Assembly (NCBI RefSeq): GCF_900106535.1
Contig: NZ_FNOH01000009.1
Coordinates: 186,001 to 250,000, forward strand
Source of the DNA: Myxococcus xanthus
GTDB lineage: Bacteria > Myxococcota > Myxococcia > Myxococcales > Myxococcaceae
Reading direction: 5' to 3'
DNA length: 64,000 nucleotides
Under the pieces are notes generated by a model. That model was not told the origin of the DNA. It did not search any database and saw only the letters and a program-made list of their open reading frames with translations. Every line of letters begins with the position of its first letter. Position 1 is the first letter of the stretch. The translations under genes were made by a program, and so were the position numbers. Below, in pieces: positions 27,143 through 36,425 of the stretch.

Positions 27143-28159
27143 ATGATTCCTTTCTCCGTCCTCGACCTCTCGCCCGTCACGCAGGGCTCCACCGCGGCCG
27201 ACGCGCTCCGGAACACGCTGGACCTGGCACGGCACGCGGAGGACTGGGGCTTCAAGCGCTTCTGGCTGGCCGAGCACCACAACATGACGGGCATCGCCAG
27301 CGCGGCGACGTCCGTGGTCATCGGCTACGTGGCCGGAGGGACGAAGCGCATCCGCGTGGGTTCGGGCGGCGTCATGCTGCCGAATCACGCGCCGCTGATC
27401 ATCGCGGAGCAGTTCGGCACGCTGGAGACGCTCTACCCGGGGCGCATCGACCTGGGGCTCGGCCGGGCGCCGGGCACGGACATGCTGACGGCGCGCGCCC
27501 TGCGGCGGGACCTGGCGGCGAGCGCGGACACCTTCCCCCAGGACGTCGTGGAGCTGAAGTCGTACTTCGAGCCCACCGAGCCGGGGCAGCTCATCCAGGC
27601 GGTGCCGGGCGCGGGTTTGAAGGTGCCCATCTGGCTACTCGGCTCCAGCCTGTTCAGCGCGCAGCTCGCGGCGATGCTGGGCATGCCGTTCGCCTTCGCC
27701 TCCCACTTCGCGCCCGATGCCCTGCTTCAGGCCCTGGACATCTACCGGGAGCGCTTCAAGCCGTCCGAGTCGCTCGAGCGGCCCTACGCCATGGCCTGTG
27801 TGAATGTCTTCGCGGCGGATACGGATGCGGAGGCACAGCGCCTCTTCACTTCGGTGCAGCAGCAGTTCATCCGCCTGCGCCGCGGCACGCCCGGTCAGCT
27901 CCCGCCCCCGGTCGATGACATCGACTCCGTGGCTTCGCCCTTGGACCGCGCGAGCGCCGACCACGCGTTGAAGTACTCCATCATCGGCGCGCCCGACACC
28001 GTTCAACAGGGTCTGGCGGCGTTCATTCGACTCACGGGAGTCGATGAGCTGATGGTGACGGGAATGGTCTACGACCACGCCGCACGGCTGCGCTCCTTCG
28101 AGCTGACTGCGCAGGCGCACCAGCGGCTCGCCGAGGCAGAAGCGGCGCAGCCGGCCTGA
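27143..28159 (+). CDS. LLM-class flavin-dependent oxidoreductase
   Basis: 338 aa, luciferase-like monooxygenase fold of the type that begins with [10 protein letters not shown]. Diagnostic segments are [20 protein letters not shown] near 39-58, [38 protein letters not shown] near 107-119 and [16 protein letters not shown]. These enzymes use reduced flavin and oxygen; substrate is not predictable. The start at 27143 is supported by the conserved N-terminus. It may share a transcript with the upstream SAM-fold gene. Confidence 0.88.
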   Translation: MIPFSVLDLSPVTQGSTAADALRNTLDLARHAEDWGFKRFWLAEHHNMTGIASAATSVVIGYVAGGTKRIRVGSGGVMLPNHAPLIIAEQFGTLETLYPGRIDLGLGRAPGTDMLTARALRRDLAASADTFPQDVVELKSYFEPTEPGQLIQAVPGAGLKVPIWLLGSSLFSAQLAAMLGMPFAFASHFAPDALLQALDIYRERFKPSESLERPYAMACVNVFAADTDAEAQRLFTSVQQQFIRLRRGTPGQLPPPVDDIDSVASPLDRASADHALKYSIIGAPDTVQQGLAAFIRLTGVDELMVTGMVYDHAARLRSFELTAQAHQRLAEAEAAQPA

Positions 28160-28415
28160 AGAACCGCCCGCGCCCTCCTCCCAGGCGGAGCGTGAAACAC
28201 CGCGTCTGTGGCAATGAACGACACACACGCCTCCGCCCTGTAGCGGAACGCGCTACACGGCCACGCGCCTCGTCCTCGCGAACGCCGTTTCTCCCAGCAG
28301 CAGCATGGCTGCGCGCGTCGTGGCGCGATGGGTGCACACCTCGCGGCCGCGGATGGCGCTTCGCCTCGAAGCGCGTCACGGGAAACGAGTAGGCTTTCCC
28401 TCGGGAGACGTTCTG

Positions 28416-29801
28416 ATGCGCAGGCGGCGGTACCTTCTAGGCATTCCCGTCGGAGCCATCGCTATCGCCGCGGTCTGGGCGAGCACGCACCGGCTGCCCC
28501 GGCCTCTCGAGCTGGGCGCACTGCCCGCCACGACGGAGCCTGGAGAGGAGCTGTCTGGCGGACGGGGCTCCGTGCCGGACCCGGGACGCAACGCCTTTGG
28601 ACGCGCGCCCATGAACATGCCGCGGACGCGCTGGGAGGACTTCCACGCGGGCAAGCGCGTCTTCGGTCGCGATTGGACGGACGTGGACGGCCCCATCCAA
28701 GTGGGGCCGTTGTTCAACGCCCCCTCGTGCATGACCTGCCACGTGAAGGATGGACGCGGCCAGCCCCCCGCCTCTCCGAGCGAGACGCCCATCTCCCTCG
28801 CGTTCCAGCTGAGCGGGCCAGACGGCCGTGGGCCACATCCGATTTATGGCGCGCAGCTCGACGTTCGCCATGTCGACGGAACCGGCGCGGAAGGCAGCGT
28901 CGAGGTGACGCACGAAGAAGTCACCGGCCGGTTCGCCTCGGGCGAGACCTACGTCCTCCACCGGCCCCGCTACCGATTCACCCAGCTGTCGAAGGGGCCC
29001 CTCGGGGAGGAGACCCGCTTCTCCCCTCGTGTCGCGCCCGCGAACTTCGGCCTCGGACTGCTCGAGGCCATCCCCGAGGCGGCGGTACTGGCCCACGAGG
29101 ATTCCGAGGACCGTGACCAGAATGGCATCTCCGGCCGGGCCAACCGTGTGCGGGACGCGGCGACGGGACAGACGCGGATGGGGCGCTTCGGCTGGAAGGC
29201 CAACCAACCCACGCTGCACCAGCAGGTGGCACACGCGCTCGTCACCGACATGGGACTGACGACGGAGCTGTATCCCCGCGAGCAGGGACGCGAGGCCGGC
29301 GAGGCCGCCCCACCCGAGGTCAGCCCCAAGGAACTGGACGCGCTGCTCATCTACGCGCGCTTGGTCGCCGTGCCCAAGCGCCGGGACTGGGAAGCCGCCG
29401 ACGTCCTGCGCGGCAAGGCGGTGTTCGGCGCCATCGGCTGCGCGGGGTGCCACGTGGGCACGGTCTTCGAGACGGAAGACGTGCCCGGCTTCCCCGAACT
29501 GTCCGGCCAGCACATCCGCCCCTACACGGACCTGCTGCTCCACGACATGGGCGAAGGGCTCGCGGATGACCGTCCGGACGGGCTCGCCACCGGCACCGAA
29601 TGGCGCACCCCGCCGCTGTGGGGCGTGGGCCTCGTGAAAGCGGTGAACGGCCACACCCGCTTCCTGCATGACGGGCGGGCTCGCGACCTGGAAGAGGCCG
29701 TGCTGTGGCATGGCGGCGAGGCCGCGCCGGCCCAGGAGCGCTACACGCGCCTGCCGCTCGCAGACCGGCAGGCGCTGCTCGCGTTCCTCAACTCACTCTG
29801 A
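28416..29801 (+). CDS. Di-heme c-type cytochrome oxidoreductase-like protein (DUF1111)
   Basis: 461 aa. An N-terminal hydrophobic segment after MRRRRYLLG (6-22) acts as a signal or anchor, placing the protein in the periplasm. Two heme c motifs are seen: CMTCH at 105-109 and CAGCH at 342-346. PDPGRNAFGRAP and the C-terminal RTPPLWGVGLVKAVNGHTRFLHDGRARDLEEAVLWHGGEA are typical of the DUF1111/di-heme peroxidase-like family. ATG 28416 is preceded by CGGGAGACG; earlier in-frame starts lack a signal sequence. Electron partner unknown. Confidence 0.87.
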   Translation: MRRRRYLLGIPVGAIAIAAVWASTHRLPRPLELGALPATTEPGEELSGGRGSVPDPGRNAFGRAPMNMPRTRWEDFHAGKRVFGRDWTDVDGPIQVGPLFNAPSCMTCHVKDGRGQPPASPSETPISLAFQLSGPDGRGPHPIYGAQLDVRHVDGTGAEGSVEVTHEEVTGRFASGETYVLHRPRYRFTQLSKGPLGEETRFSPRVAPANFGLGLLEAIPEAAVLAHEDSEDRDQNGISGRANRVRDAATGQTRMGRFGWKANQPTLHQQVAHALVTDMGLTTELYPREQGREAGEAAPPEVSPKELDALLIYARLVAVPKRRDWEAADVLRGKAVFGAIGCAGCHVGTVFETEDVPGFPELSGQHIRPYTDLLLHDMGEGLADDRPDGLATGTEWRTPPLWGVGLVKAVNGHTRFLHDGRARDLEEAVLWHGGEAAPAQERYTRLPLADRQALLAFLNSL

Positions 29802-29813
29802 GCCCTCACCTGC

Positions 29814-31142
29814 TCAAGAAGCGCTGACGCCGGGGACACCTCCGTCGCCAGCGAGCCGCCGCATGGGCTGGACCCTTCCATACGTGAGCGAGCGCCACAG
29901 CCACTCCGCGGGACCGAAGCGGAAGCGCGCCAACCACAGACGGCTGAACACCACCTGCGCCGCGAAGATGACGCAGCAGATGACGACGATGCGCGACGCC
30001 GGCAGCTTGCCGATGAAGCCCAGGCCCCAACCGCTATAAATCCAGATGCTCACCGCGGACTGCATCAGGTAGTTCGTCAGGGCCATGCGCCCCACGGGCG
30101 TCAGCACGCCCAGCCAGCGGCTCCAGCGCTCCCGCTGGAAGAGCAGCGCGAAGGCCGCCACATATGCCGCGCCCATGGCGATGTAGCCGGGCTCCTGGAA
30201 GCCGTTGACGATCATCATCCAGGGCCCCTTCGGGTCCCACTCCAGCACGCCGGCTTTGCGCAGGCGGAACAGCAGCAACCCACCGCCATTGAGGACGAGG
30301 CCCACGCTCAGCCCCCAGCCAAGAATCCGGCGCAGCAACGCCCGGTGACGCTCCACGTCCTGCAACAGGAGCAGACGCCCCGCCAGCAACCCCAGCAGGA
30401 AGCGCCCCAGGATGAGGCTCATCCAGAGCACGCGCCGGAAGCCGCCGCCGAGGTTCTCCAGGAAGAAGCGTGCGTTGCCCACCTGCGCCGTCCAGAACGA
30501 CTCGCTCGACAACGCCACCAGGGTGTCGGCTCTCAAGGCCATATCCCTGGCATGACTGGCCTTCGCCGCCTCGGCCGCGGCCTCCGCGCCGTGCAGCAGG
30601 ATGGGCGTGTAGCGAATGGCGGCGGGCACCAGGAACGGCATCACGGTGACGAGCCCCAGCGCCCAGAACAGCACCGTGCGGTTGGAGCGAGCCCGGAAGG
30701 CCATCAGCAGGAAGCCCACCATCGCGTAGGTGTGGAGGATATCGCCCGTCCACAACAGAAGGGCGTGCGCCAGGCCGATGCCGAAGAGCATCAGCAGCCG
30801 CCGGCGGTAGAGCGGCGCGGCGGAGACGCCACGTGACTCGGCCCGCGAGAACTGGAGTGCGAAGCCCAGGCCGAAGAGGAACGAGAAGATGGAGATGAAC
30901 TTCTGCGTCACGAAGAGCTGATAGATGGAGCCGATCACCTGCTCCAGCAGGGGGGCATCCAGCGCGGACGCAGCCTCACGGGGCATGAAGGCCCGTCCAC
31001 TCAGCCACATGAGGCTGTTGGACACGAAGACGCCCCAGAGTGCGAAGCCACGGAGGGCGTCCAGCAAGACGACTCGCTCGGAGGCATCCACTGGACGCGC
31101 CACGGGCAGGTCGTCCGCCACGGGAGAACCAGATTGGGACAT
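29814..31142 (-). CDS. DUF418 domain-containing membrane protein
   Basis: 442 aa starting MSQSGSPVADDLPVARPVDA. RVVLLDALRGFALWGVFVSNSLMW near 26-49 and the C-terminal MALTNYLMQSAVSIWIYSGWGLGF are the DUF418 signatures; about ten membrane helices. These proteins resemble acyltransferase-3 type transporters, possibly involved in moving or modifying envelope precursors; the reaction is unknown. It is transcribed divergently from the M20 amidohydrolase gene. Confidence 0.86.
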   Translation of the reverse strand: MSQSGSPVADDLPVARPVDASERVVLLDALRGFALWGVFVSNSLMWLSGRAFMPREAASALDAPLLEQVIGSIYQLFVTQKFISIFSFLFGLGFALQFSRAESRGVSAAPLYRRRLLMLFGIGLAHALLLWTGDILHTYAMVGFLLMAFRARSNRTVLFWALGLVTVMPFLVPAAIRYTPILLHGAEAAAEAAKASHARDMALRADTLVALSSESFWTAQVGNARFFLENLGGGFRRVLWMSLILGRFLLGLLAGRLLLLQDVERHRALLRRILGWGLSVGLVLNGGGLLLFRLRKAGVLEWDPKGPWMMIVNGFQEPGYIAMGAAYVAAFALLFQRERWSRWLGVLTPVGRMALTNYLMQSAVSIWIYSGWGLGFIGKLPASRIVVICCVIFAAQVVFSRLWLARFRFGPAEWLWRSLTYGRVQPMRRLAGDGGVPGVSAS

Positions 31143-31281
31143 GTGTGAAGCAGACGCGCTCTGCCTCCTGGCCGTCAATCCCGCACGTTCGAGGGTGACG
31201 GGACATGCGGGCTTGCCCCCTCCTGGCATGGCGGGTGTGCTGTAGTGGCTCCCCGCTCCCCGACGGACAGGAGTCCGCCCC

Positions 31282-32595
31282 GTGAAGATTTCCCCCCTGC
31301 TTCCCCTGCTGCTCATCTCCCTGGCCGCGCCCGGCGGCCTCGCGCTCGCCGCGGAGACGCCGCCCGTCCTGGGTGGCCTCGATGCCATCTACCCAGAGCT
31401 CGACGCGCTCTACCGCGACCTGCACCAGACGCCGGAGTTGTCCAACCAGGAAGCCAAGACGGCGGCGAAGCTGGCCGACCGGCTGCGCAAGCTCGGCTTC
31501 GAGGTGACGTCCAAGGTGGGCGGGCACGGCGTCGTGGCCCTGCTCCGCAACGGCCAGGGCCCCACGGTGATGCTGCGCGCGGACATGGACGCGCTACCCG
31601 TGGAGGAGAAGACGGGCCTACCCTATGCGAGCAAGCAGAAGGCGAAGGACGCCGCGGGCGCGACCCACCCGGTCATGCACGCGTGTGGCCATGACGTGCA
31701 CATGACGTCGTTGTTGGGAACGGCCGCGCTGCTGGCCCGTTCGAAGGACCGGTGGCGAGGCACACTGCTGCTGGTGGGCCAGCCGGCGGAAGAGGTGGGG
31801 GCGGGCGCCCGGCAGATGCTCCAGGACGGCCTCTTCAAGCGCTTCCCCAAGCCGGACTTCGCGGTGGCGCTCCACGTCAACACCGCCGCGGCGGGCACGG
31901 TGGAGTTCACTCCCGGGTATGCGATGGCGAGCGTGGACGGCGTTGAAATCACCCTGCATGGCAAGGGGGGACATGGCGCGTATCCCCACACCACCGTGGA
32001 CCCGGTGGTGATGGCGGCGCGCGTCGTGCTGTCGCTCCAGACGCTCGTCAGCCGCGAAAAGAACCCGCTGGAGCCCGCGGTGGTGACGGTCGGCTCCATT
32101 CATGGCGGCGCCAAGCACAACATCATCCCCGATGACGTGAAGCTCCACCTCACCGTGCGCTCGTACAAGCCAGAGGTCCGCAAGGCCCTGCTGGACGGCA
32201 TCGAGCGCATCGCCAAGGCGGAGGCCATGGCCTCCGGCGCGCCCCGTCCACCCGACATCGCCATCACCGAGGGCACGCCCTCCACCTTCAACGACCCGGC
32301 ACTCACCAAGCGGCTGGTGGGCGCGGTGTCCCGCGTCCTGGGCGAAAAGAACCTCCAGGAGGCGCCTCCCGTCATGGGCGGCGAGGACTTCTCCGAGTAC
32401 GGGCGCGCGGGCGTTCCCGCCGTGATGCTCTGGCTCGGCTCCACCGAGCCGCGGCAATACGCCCAGGCGATGTCCGCGGGGACAGCGCTGCCTTCGATGC
32501 ATTCGCCCCTCTTCGCGCCGGACCGCGAGCGCACGCTGCGCACGGGCGTCACCACGCTGACCACCGCCGCCCTGGAGCTGCTCGGCAAGCCGTGA
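31282..32595 (+). CDS. Secreted M20 family amidohydrolase
   Basis: 437 aa. A signal peptide (MKISPLLPLLLISLAAPGGLALAA, cleavage near 24) sends it out of the cytoplasm. The M20D core includes MLRADMDALPVEEKTGLPYAS, the metal site HACGHDVHMTSLLG, GQPAEEVGAGARQML, the lid residue region GKGGHGAYPHTTVDP, and a final MHSPLFAPD. Relatives hydrolyse N-acyl amino acids, hippurate or indole-acetyl amino acids. Secretion suggests scavenging of extracellular acylated amino acids, fitting a predatory lifestyle; the substrate is inferred. Confidence 0.9.
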   Translation: MKISPLLPLLLISLAAPGGLALAAETPPVLGGLDAIYPELDALYRDLHQTPELSNQEAKTAAKLADRLRKLGFEVTSKVGGHGVVALLRNGQGPTVMLRADMDALPVEEKTGLPYASKQKAKDAAGATHPVMHACGHDVHMTSLLGTAALLARSKDRWRGTLLLVGQPAEEVGAGARQMLQDGLFKRFPKPDFAVALHVNTAAAGTVEFTPGYAMASVDGVEITLHGKGGHGAYPHTTVDPVVMAARVVLSLQTLVSREKNPLEPAVVTVGSIHGGAKHNIIPDDVKLHLTVRSYKPEVRKALLDGIERIAKAEAMASGAPRPPDIAITEGTPSTFNDPALTKRLVGAVSRVLGEKNLQEAPPVMGGEDFSEYGRAGVPAVMLWLGSTEPRQYAQAMSAGTALPSMHSPLFAPDRERTLRTGVTTLTTAALELLGKP

Positions 32596-32727
32596 TGGCC
32601 GGGAAGCGCGCAGCGCCTTGCACCCGGGCCGGCACCTGTTCGGCGGCGGGGTTCGCGAGACGCCCACGCTGATTTGACTCGGGGGAATGCGAAACCGTAG
32701 ACAGGGCTCCTCTCGCATCGCGACAGG

Positions 32728-34947
32728 ATGTCCCCCTTGCTCAATCGCAATCATTCCCTGCGAGCCCTGCTGGGGGCTTCGCTGTGGTGGGTCGCCTCCG
32801 GCTTCCAGTCCGAGGCCATCGTCAGTCACGAAGGCACGGTCCGCAGTGGCACCTCCGTCTCGCTGAGCCTCCAGGTCTCCTCCGGGCCCAGCCAGACCTC
32901 CGCGCGCACCGGCCAGTTGGTGGCCTGCATCGCCCTGCCCGTGGGCTGGCAAGCGCCGGGCGGCAGCTACACGCATGCCGGCTCGGCGGCCACCGCCGCG
33001 CAGCCGGGCGCCTCGGCGCTCTCCGCCGAGGCCCAGTCCGCCTGGCCCGTCGACGGCTCCACCTGGCACTGCCTGGTGTCGGAAAACGTGACCACAACGA
33101 ACCAGGAGGTCCAAACGACCGCGCAGCTCACGCTCCCCGTGCCCGCGGCGGCCCAGGGGGCCTACCGGGTGCGGTACCAGAGCGGGTTCCGCGAGATGAC
33201 GCCTCCGGTCGGAGGGGGGCAGGCTCCGACCTACCAGCCCACGGACTTCTCGGGACGCCTGGAGCGCCTGCTCCACGTCAACGTGGCCCCCGCCACCACC
33301 TTCGACGACTGGCAAGCAGGCGTCGCCACCGGCATCTTGGTGACGCCGTCCGTGACGCGCGCCTGGCATGGCAACGGGACGTTCCTGGCGGCGGCCACGG
33401 GCAACCCGGAGCTGCTGCGCTCCTCGGACGGGCGCCAGTGGACGGGCTTCGTTCCCGTGGCGGAGGGGACCACGTCGCCCCTCCCGCTGGAGCGGCTGGT
33501 CTACTCCCAGCGCAGATGGTTCGGCCTGTCGAGCGGGCGCATCGTCGTCTCGTCCGACAACGCGCATACCTGGGCCCCCGCCTACCAGGACCCGGCGCCC
33601 GGGGGCCGGCGCTTCCTGGAGCTCGCGCTCAGCGGAAACCGGATGGTCGCGGTGGGCACCGCGGGCCTCATCGCCAGCTCCATGGACGGCCAGCGCTGGA
33701 CCGATGAGAGCATCAACAGCGCCTATGACGTCGTGACGCTGGTGCCCGGTCAGAGCAGCTTCCTCGCTGTGGCCAACCCGATGGCGGGCGCGCCCTCCCA
33801 GCATCCTGTCCTCGTGCGGCCCCAGGGCGCTGGCGCCGCCTGGGAGGTGTTCCAGCCCGCCACGCTGTCCGGGCTCACCATCGCCCGGCTCATCGCCGGA
33901 AATGGGCGCTTCCTCGCCTTCGCCCGGCCCAACCAACCGTCCCCTCTGGCGCCCCAGGCGGTGGAACCGACGAGCGGATTCTTCCTCTCCGAGGACCTCG
34001 GCGGCACCTGGACGCGCGTGGAGAGCCTCCGGCTTCCCGCGGACGCTCCGCTACCCACCCCGCTCATGACGTTCGTGGACCAGAGCTTCGTCGTCAGCTG
34101 GACGGCCGTCGACCCGCAAGTCGTGGGAGTGCTGCCCTCGTTCGAGCTGCAGGTGTCGGCGGATGGCAAGGAATGGACGGCGCACCCGACGGGCGCGGGC
34201 GGCAACTATGCGTCCACGGCCTTCGCCACGGGCGACACCTCCGTGGTCGCGGTGAGCCAGCGGCGTCTGCTGGTGGCCTCGCGCCGGCCCTGGCCGCTGC
34301 CGGAGCTCCTCACGGAGACGCTGCCCCCGTTCCGGCTGGGCACGGCCGCCAACGTGGAACTGAGCACGCGCGGCTCGGGCACCCTGACGTTCGAGCTGGA
34401 GGGCACGCTGCCCTCGGGCCTGACGTTCGCCCCCACGACGGGTACCTTCACCGGCACGCCCGCGCAGTCCGGTAGCACCGCCGTCACCGTCCGGGTTCGC
34501 GACGCGCGCGGCGGTGTGGCGGCGCGCACGTACAGCGTGGACGTGGTGGGCACCCTGAGCATCTCCAGCGGCGCGATTGCGTCCGCGACCCAGGGCACCG
34601 CGTATGAGGCGCGCTTCACGGTCCAGGGCGGCCGGGCGCCGTATACGTGGAGCCTGGACGGCGGCACCGTGCCCGGAGGCTTGACGATTCAGCAGCGCGA
34701 CGGCGCCTACGTGCTGAGCGGGATTCCGACCGCCAGCGGCACCTTCCCGCTGACGGTGAGGGTGACGGACTCGGCGAACCAGACGGCGGCGCGGAGCGTG
34801 TCGCTGCAGATCGCGCCCACGCCGCCCCCGATTGACGACAAGGGCGACGCGCCCAGCGGCTGTGGTTGCAGCGGCAGCGGCGCGGGCGTCCAGGCACTGG
34901 GGCTGGCGGCGCTGGCACTGATGGGCCGAGCCCGCCGCAAGCGCTGA
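32728..34947 (+). CDS. Secreted Asp-box/Ig-domain protein with MYXO-CTERM tail
   Basis: 739 aa. A signal-like N-terminus (HSLRALLGASLWWVASG) leads to a beta-rich domain, then a propeller-like region with at least five Asp-box-like repeats (SSDGRQWT, SSDNAHTW, SSMDGQRWT, SEDLGGTWT, SADGKEWT). Two putative-Ig (He_PIG-type) domains follow, each with GTLPSGLTFAPTTGTFTGTP-like sequence. The C-terminus GCGCSGSGAG-hydrophobic-RARRKR is a MYXO-CTERM sorting signal, so it is probably anchored on the outer surface. No catalytic site is evident. A hairpin terminates it at 34959. Confidence 0.85.
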   Translation: MSPLLNRNHSLRALLGASLWWVASGFQSEAIVSHEGTVRSGTSVSLSLQVSSGPSQTSARTGQLVACIALPVGWQAPGGSYTHAGSAATAAQPGASALSAEAQSAWPVDGSTWHCLVSENVTTTNQEVQTTAQLTLPVPAAAQGAYRVRYQSGFREMTPPVGGGQAPTYQPTDFSGRLERLLHVNVAPATTFDDWQAGVATGILVTPSVTRAWHGNGTFLAAATGNPELLRSSDGRQWTGFVPVAEGTTSPLPLERLVYSQRRWFGLSSGRIVVSSDNAHTWAPAYQDPAPGGRRFLELALSGNRMVAVGTAGLIASSMDGQRWTDESINSAYDVVTLVPGQSSFLAVANPMAGAPSQHPVLVRPQGAGAAWEVFQPATLSGLTIARLIAGNGRFLAFARPNQPSPLAPQAVEPTSGFFLSEDLGGTWTRVESLRLPADAPLPTPLMTFVDQSFVVSWTAVDPQVVGVLPSFELQVSADGKEWTAHPTGAGGNYASTAFATGDTSVVAVSQRRLLVASRRPWPLPELLTETLPPFRLGTAANVELSTRGSGTLTFELEGTLPSGLTFAPTTGTFTGTPAQSGSTAVTVRVRDARGGVAARTYSVDVVGTLSISSGAIASATQGTAYEARFTVQGGRAPYTWSLDGGTVPGGLTIQQRDGAYVLSGIPTASGTFPLTVRVTDSANQTAARSVSLQIAPTPPPIDDKGDAPSGCGCSGSGAGVQALGLAALALMGRARRKR

Positions 34948-34958
34948 CCCCGCGATGC

Positions 34959-34993
34959 CCTGACGTCCTCTCCATCCATGAGAGGGCGTCAGG
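34959..34993. terminator. Bidirectional terminator between convergent genes
   Basis: A 14-bp stem with one G-T pair (CCTGACGTCCTCTC at 34959-34972, GAGAGGGCGTCAGG at 34980-34993) lies between the MYXO-CTERM gene and the HxlR-type regulator. Confidence 0.75.
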
Positions 34994-35004
34994 CCAAGAA
35001 ACCC

Positions 35005-35421
35005 CTATCCCTTCCTTGGGGTATACACGGCCCGCGCCGCGGCGATGCGGGGCATGCTGTCCTCAATCCAATCCGCGAGCGCCTCCACGCGCGCGGCGAC
35101 TTCCTCCCCCAGCGGCGTGAGGCTGTAGTCCACGTGCGGCGGAATCACCGGGTGGACTTCACGGAGCACGAAGCCGTCCTGTTCCAGGGCCTGGAGCGTC
35201 TGCGACAGCATCTTCTCGCTCACGCCCGCCACCCTCCGGCGCAGCTCACTGAAGCGACGCGTGCCTTCCAGCAGCGCAATCAAGACCAGGACGCCCCAAC
35301 GGCTCGTCACGTGGTCCAGCACGCCTCGCGAAGGACATGAGGGCACGTACAGGTTGCCCCGCTCCACCGCCAACTTCGCCATCTTCCGCGCCAGCGGCCC
35401 CGGACGCTTGTTCGCGCTCAT
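35005..35421 (-). CDS. HxlR-family winged-helix regulator
   Basis: 138 aa. The HxlR pattern is clear: CPSRGVLDHVTSRWGVLVLIALLEG near 29-53 followed by RRFSELRRRVAGVSEKMLSQTLQALEQDGFVLREVHPVIPPHVDYSLTPLGEEV. The usual leading Cys (redox-sensitive in some members) is present in PSCPSR. It is divergent from the NAD(P)H-binding reductase gene, the normal arrangement for HxlR regulators that control quinone, aldehyde or electrophile responses. A dyad between the two genes is its likely operator. Confidence 0.9.
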   Translation of the reverse strand: MSANKRPGPLARKMAKLAVERGNLYVPSCPSRGVLDHVTSRWGVLVLIALLEGTRRFSELRRRVAGVSEKMLSQTLQALEQDGFVLREVHPVIPPHVDYSLTPLGEEVAARVEALADWIEDSMPRIAAARAVYTPRKG

Positions 35422-35423
35422 GT

Positions 35424-35454
35424 TAGTAGCTTACCAAAAAGTGGGTACTTACTA
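35424..35454. promoter_or_regulatory. Candidate HxlR operator
   Basis: TAGTAGCTTACC (35424-35435) and GGGTACTTACTA (35443-35454) form an imperfect dyad (8 of 12 positions pair) around AAAAAGT. It lies immediately upstream of the regulator ATG in an A/T-rich island and could control both divergent promoters. Confidence 0.5.
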
Positions 35455-35522
35455 GAAGTTAGTGACATCGTTAGGTTCCTCTCGCGTCTGGAAAACCCTC
35501 CACGACAGGAGATGTGAACCCC

Positions 35523-36377
35523 ATGATTCTTGTGACTGCGGCAACGGGTAAGCTGGGCCGTCTGGTCGTCGCGGGCCTGCTCGAAAAGGTCCCTGCCAAG
35601 GACATCGCCATCGCCGTGCGCGACCCGAGCAAGGCCTCCGACCTGGCGGCCAAAGGCGTCCAGGTCCGTCAGGCGGACTACAGCAAGCCGGAGACGCTCG
35701 GACCCGCGTTGGCCGGAGCGGACAAGGTGCTCCTGATTTCGTCCAGCGAGGTCGGCCAGCGCGCGGCGCAGCACCAGGCCGCGGTGGACGCCGCGAAGAA
35801 GGCAGGCGTCCGGCTGCTTGCGTACACCAGCATCTTGCACGCGGATACCTCGGGCCTTCTGCTCGCCGGCGAGCACAAGGCGACCGAGGAGGCGATTCGA
35901 GCGTCCAGCATCCCCTTCGTCTTCCTGCGCAACGGCTGGTACACGGAGAACTACACGGAGAACCTGGCACCGGCGCTGGCACACGGCGCACTCATCGGCA
36001 GCTCAGGTCAGGGCCGTTCCGCCGCCGCCACCCGGGCGGACTACGCCGCCGCCGCGGTGGCCGTGCTCACCGGCACGGGCCATGAGAACAAAATCTACGA
36101 ACTGGCCGGCGACACTGCTTTCACCGCCGCGGAGCTGGCCGCCGAGGTGTCCCGCCAGGTGGGCACGACGGTCGTCTACAAGGACCTGTCACAGGCCGAC
36201 CATGCCGGCGCGCTCATCGGCGTGGGCGTCCCCGCCCCCTTCGCCGAGTTGCTGGCGGACTCCGATGCGGGCGTGGCGCGCGGTGAGATGAACGACAGTT
36301 CCGGCGACTTGCGGCGGCTCATCGGGCGGCCCACGACGCCGCTCGCGGACGCGGTGGCGGCGGCCGTCAAGCGCTGA
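35523..36377 (+). CDS. NmrA-like NAD(P)H-binding quinone reductase family protein
   Basis: 284 aa. The Rossmann start MILVTAATGKLGRLVVAGLL (GxxGxxG variant), AIAVRDPSKASDLAAKGVQV and VLLISSSEVGQRAAQHQAAVDAAKKAGV match the NmrA/QorB (NAD(P)H:quinone oxidoreductase type 2) group. AGGAG at 35507-35511 serves the ATG at 35523; a GTG three codons earlier is possible. It uses NAD(P)H and likely reduces quinones or senses redox state. Expression is probably controlled by the divergent HxlR protein. Confidence 0.88.
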   Translation: MILVTAATGKLGRLVVAGLLEKVPAKDIAIAVRDPSKASDLAAKGVQVRQADYSKPETLGPALAGADKVLLISSSEVGQRAAQHQAAVDAAKKAGVRLLAYTSILHADTSGLLLAGEHKATEEAIRASSIPFVFLRNGWYTENYTENLAPALAHGALIGSSGQGRSAAATRADYAAAAVAVLTGTGHENKIYELAGDTAFTAAELAAEVSRQVGTTVVYKDLSQADHAGALIGVGVPAPFAELLADSDAGVARGEMNDSSGDLRRLIGRPTTPLADAVAAAVKR

Positions 36378-36401
36378 GCCCGACGCCCCCTGATTCCAAC
36401 C

Positions 36402-36425
36402 CGGCCCGCGTGGACGCGCGGGCCG
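36402..36425. terminator. Hairpin between convergent genes
   Basis: A perfect 9-bp stem, CGGCCCGCG (36402-36410) with CGCGGGCCG (36417-36425), sits between the NmrA-like stop and the sigma factor stop. Confidence 0.65.

Noticed and set aside
31226..31242. Sigma-54-like TGGCAT...GTGC before the M20 gene
   Set aside because: The GG and GC doublets are 12 nt apart instead of 10, so it does not fit a -24/-12 promoter.
31618..33936. 772-codon minus-strand frame across two plus-strand genes
   Set aside because: It spans the end of the amidohydrolase, the intergenic gap and half the Asp-box gene, with Gly/Arg/His-rich low-complexity sequence; both sense genes have clear domains.
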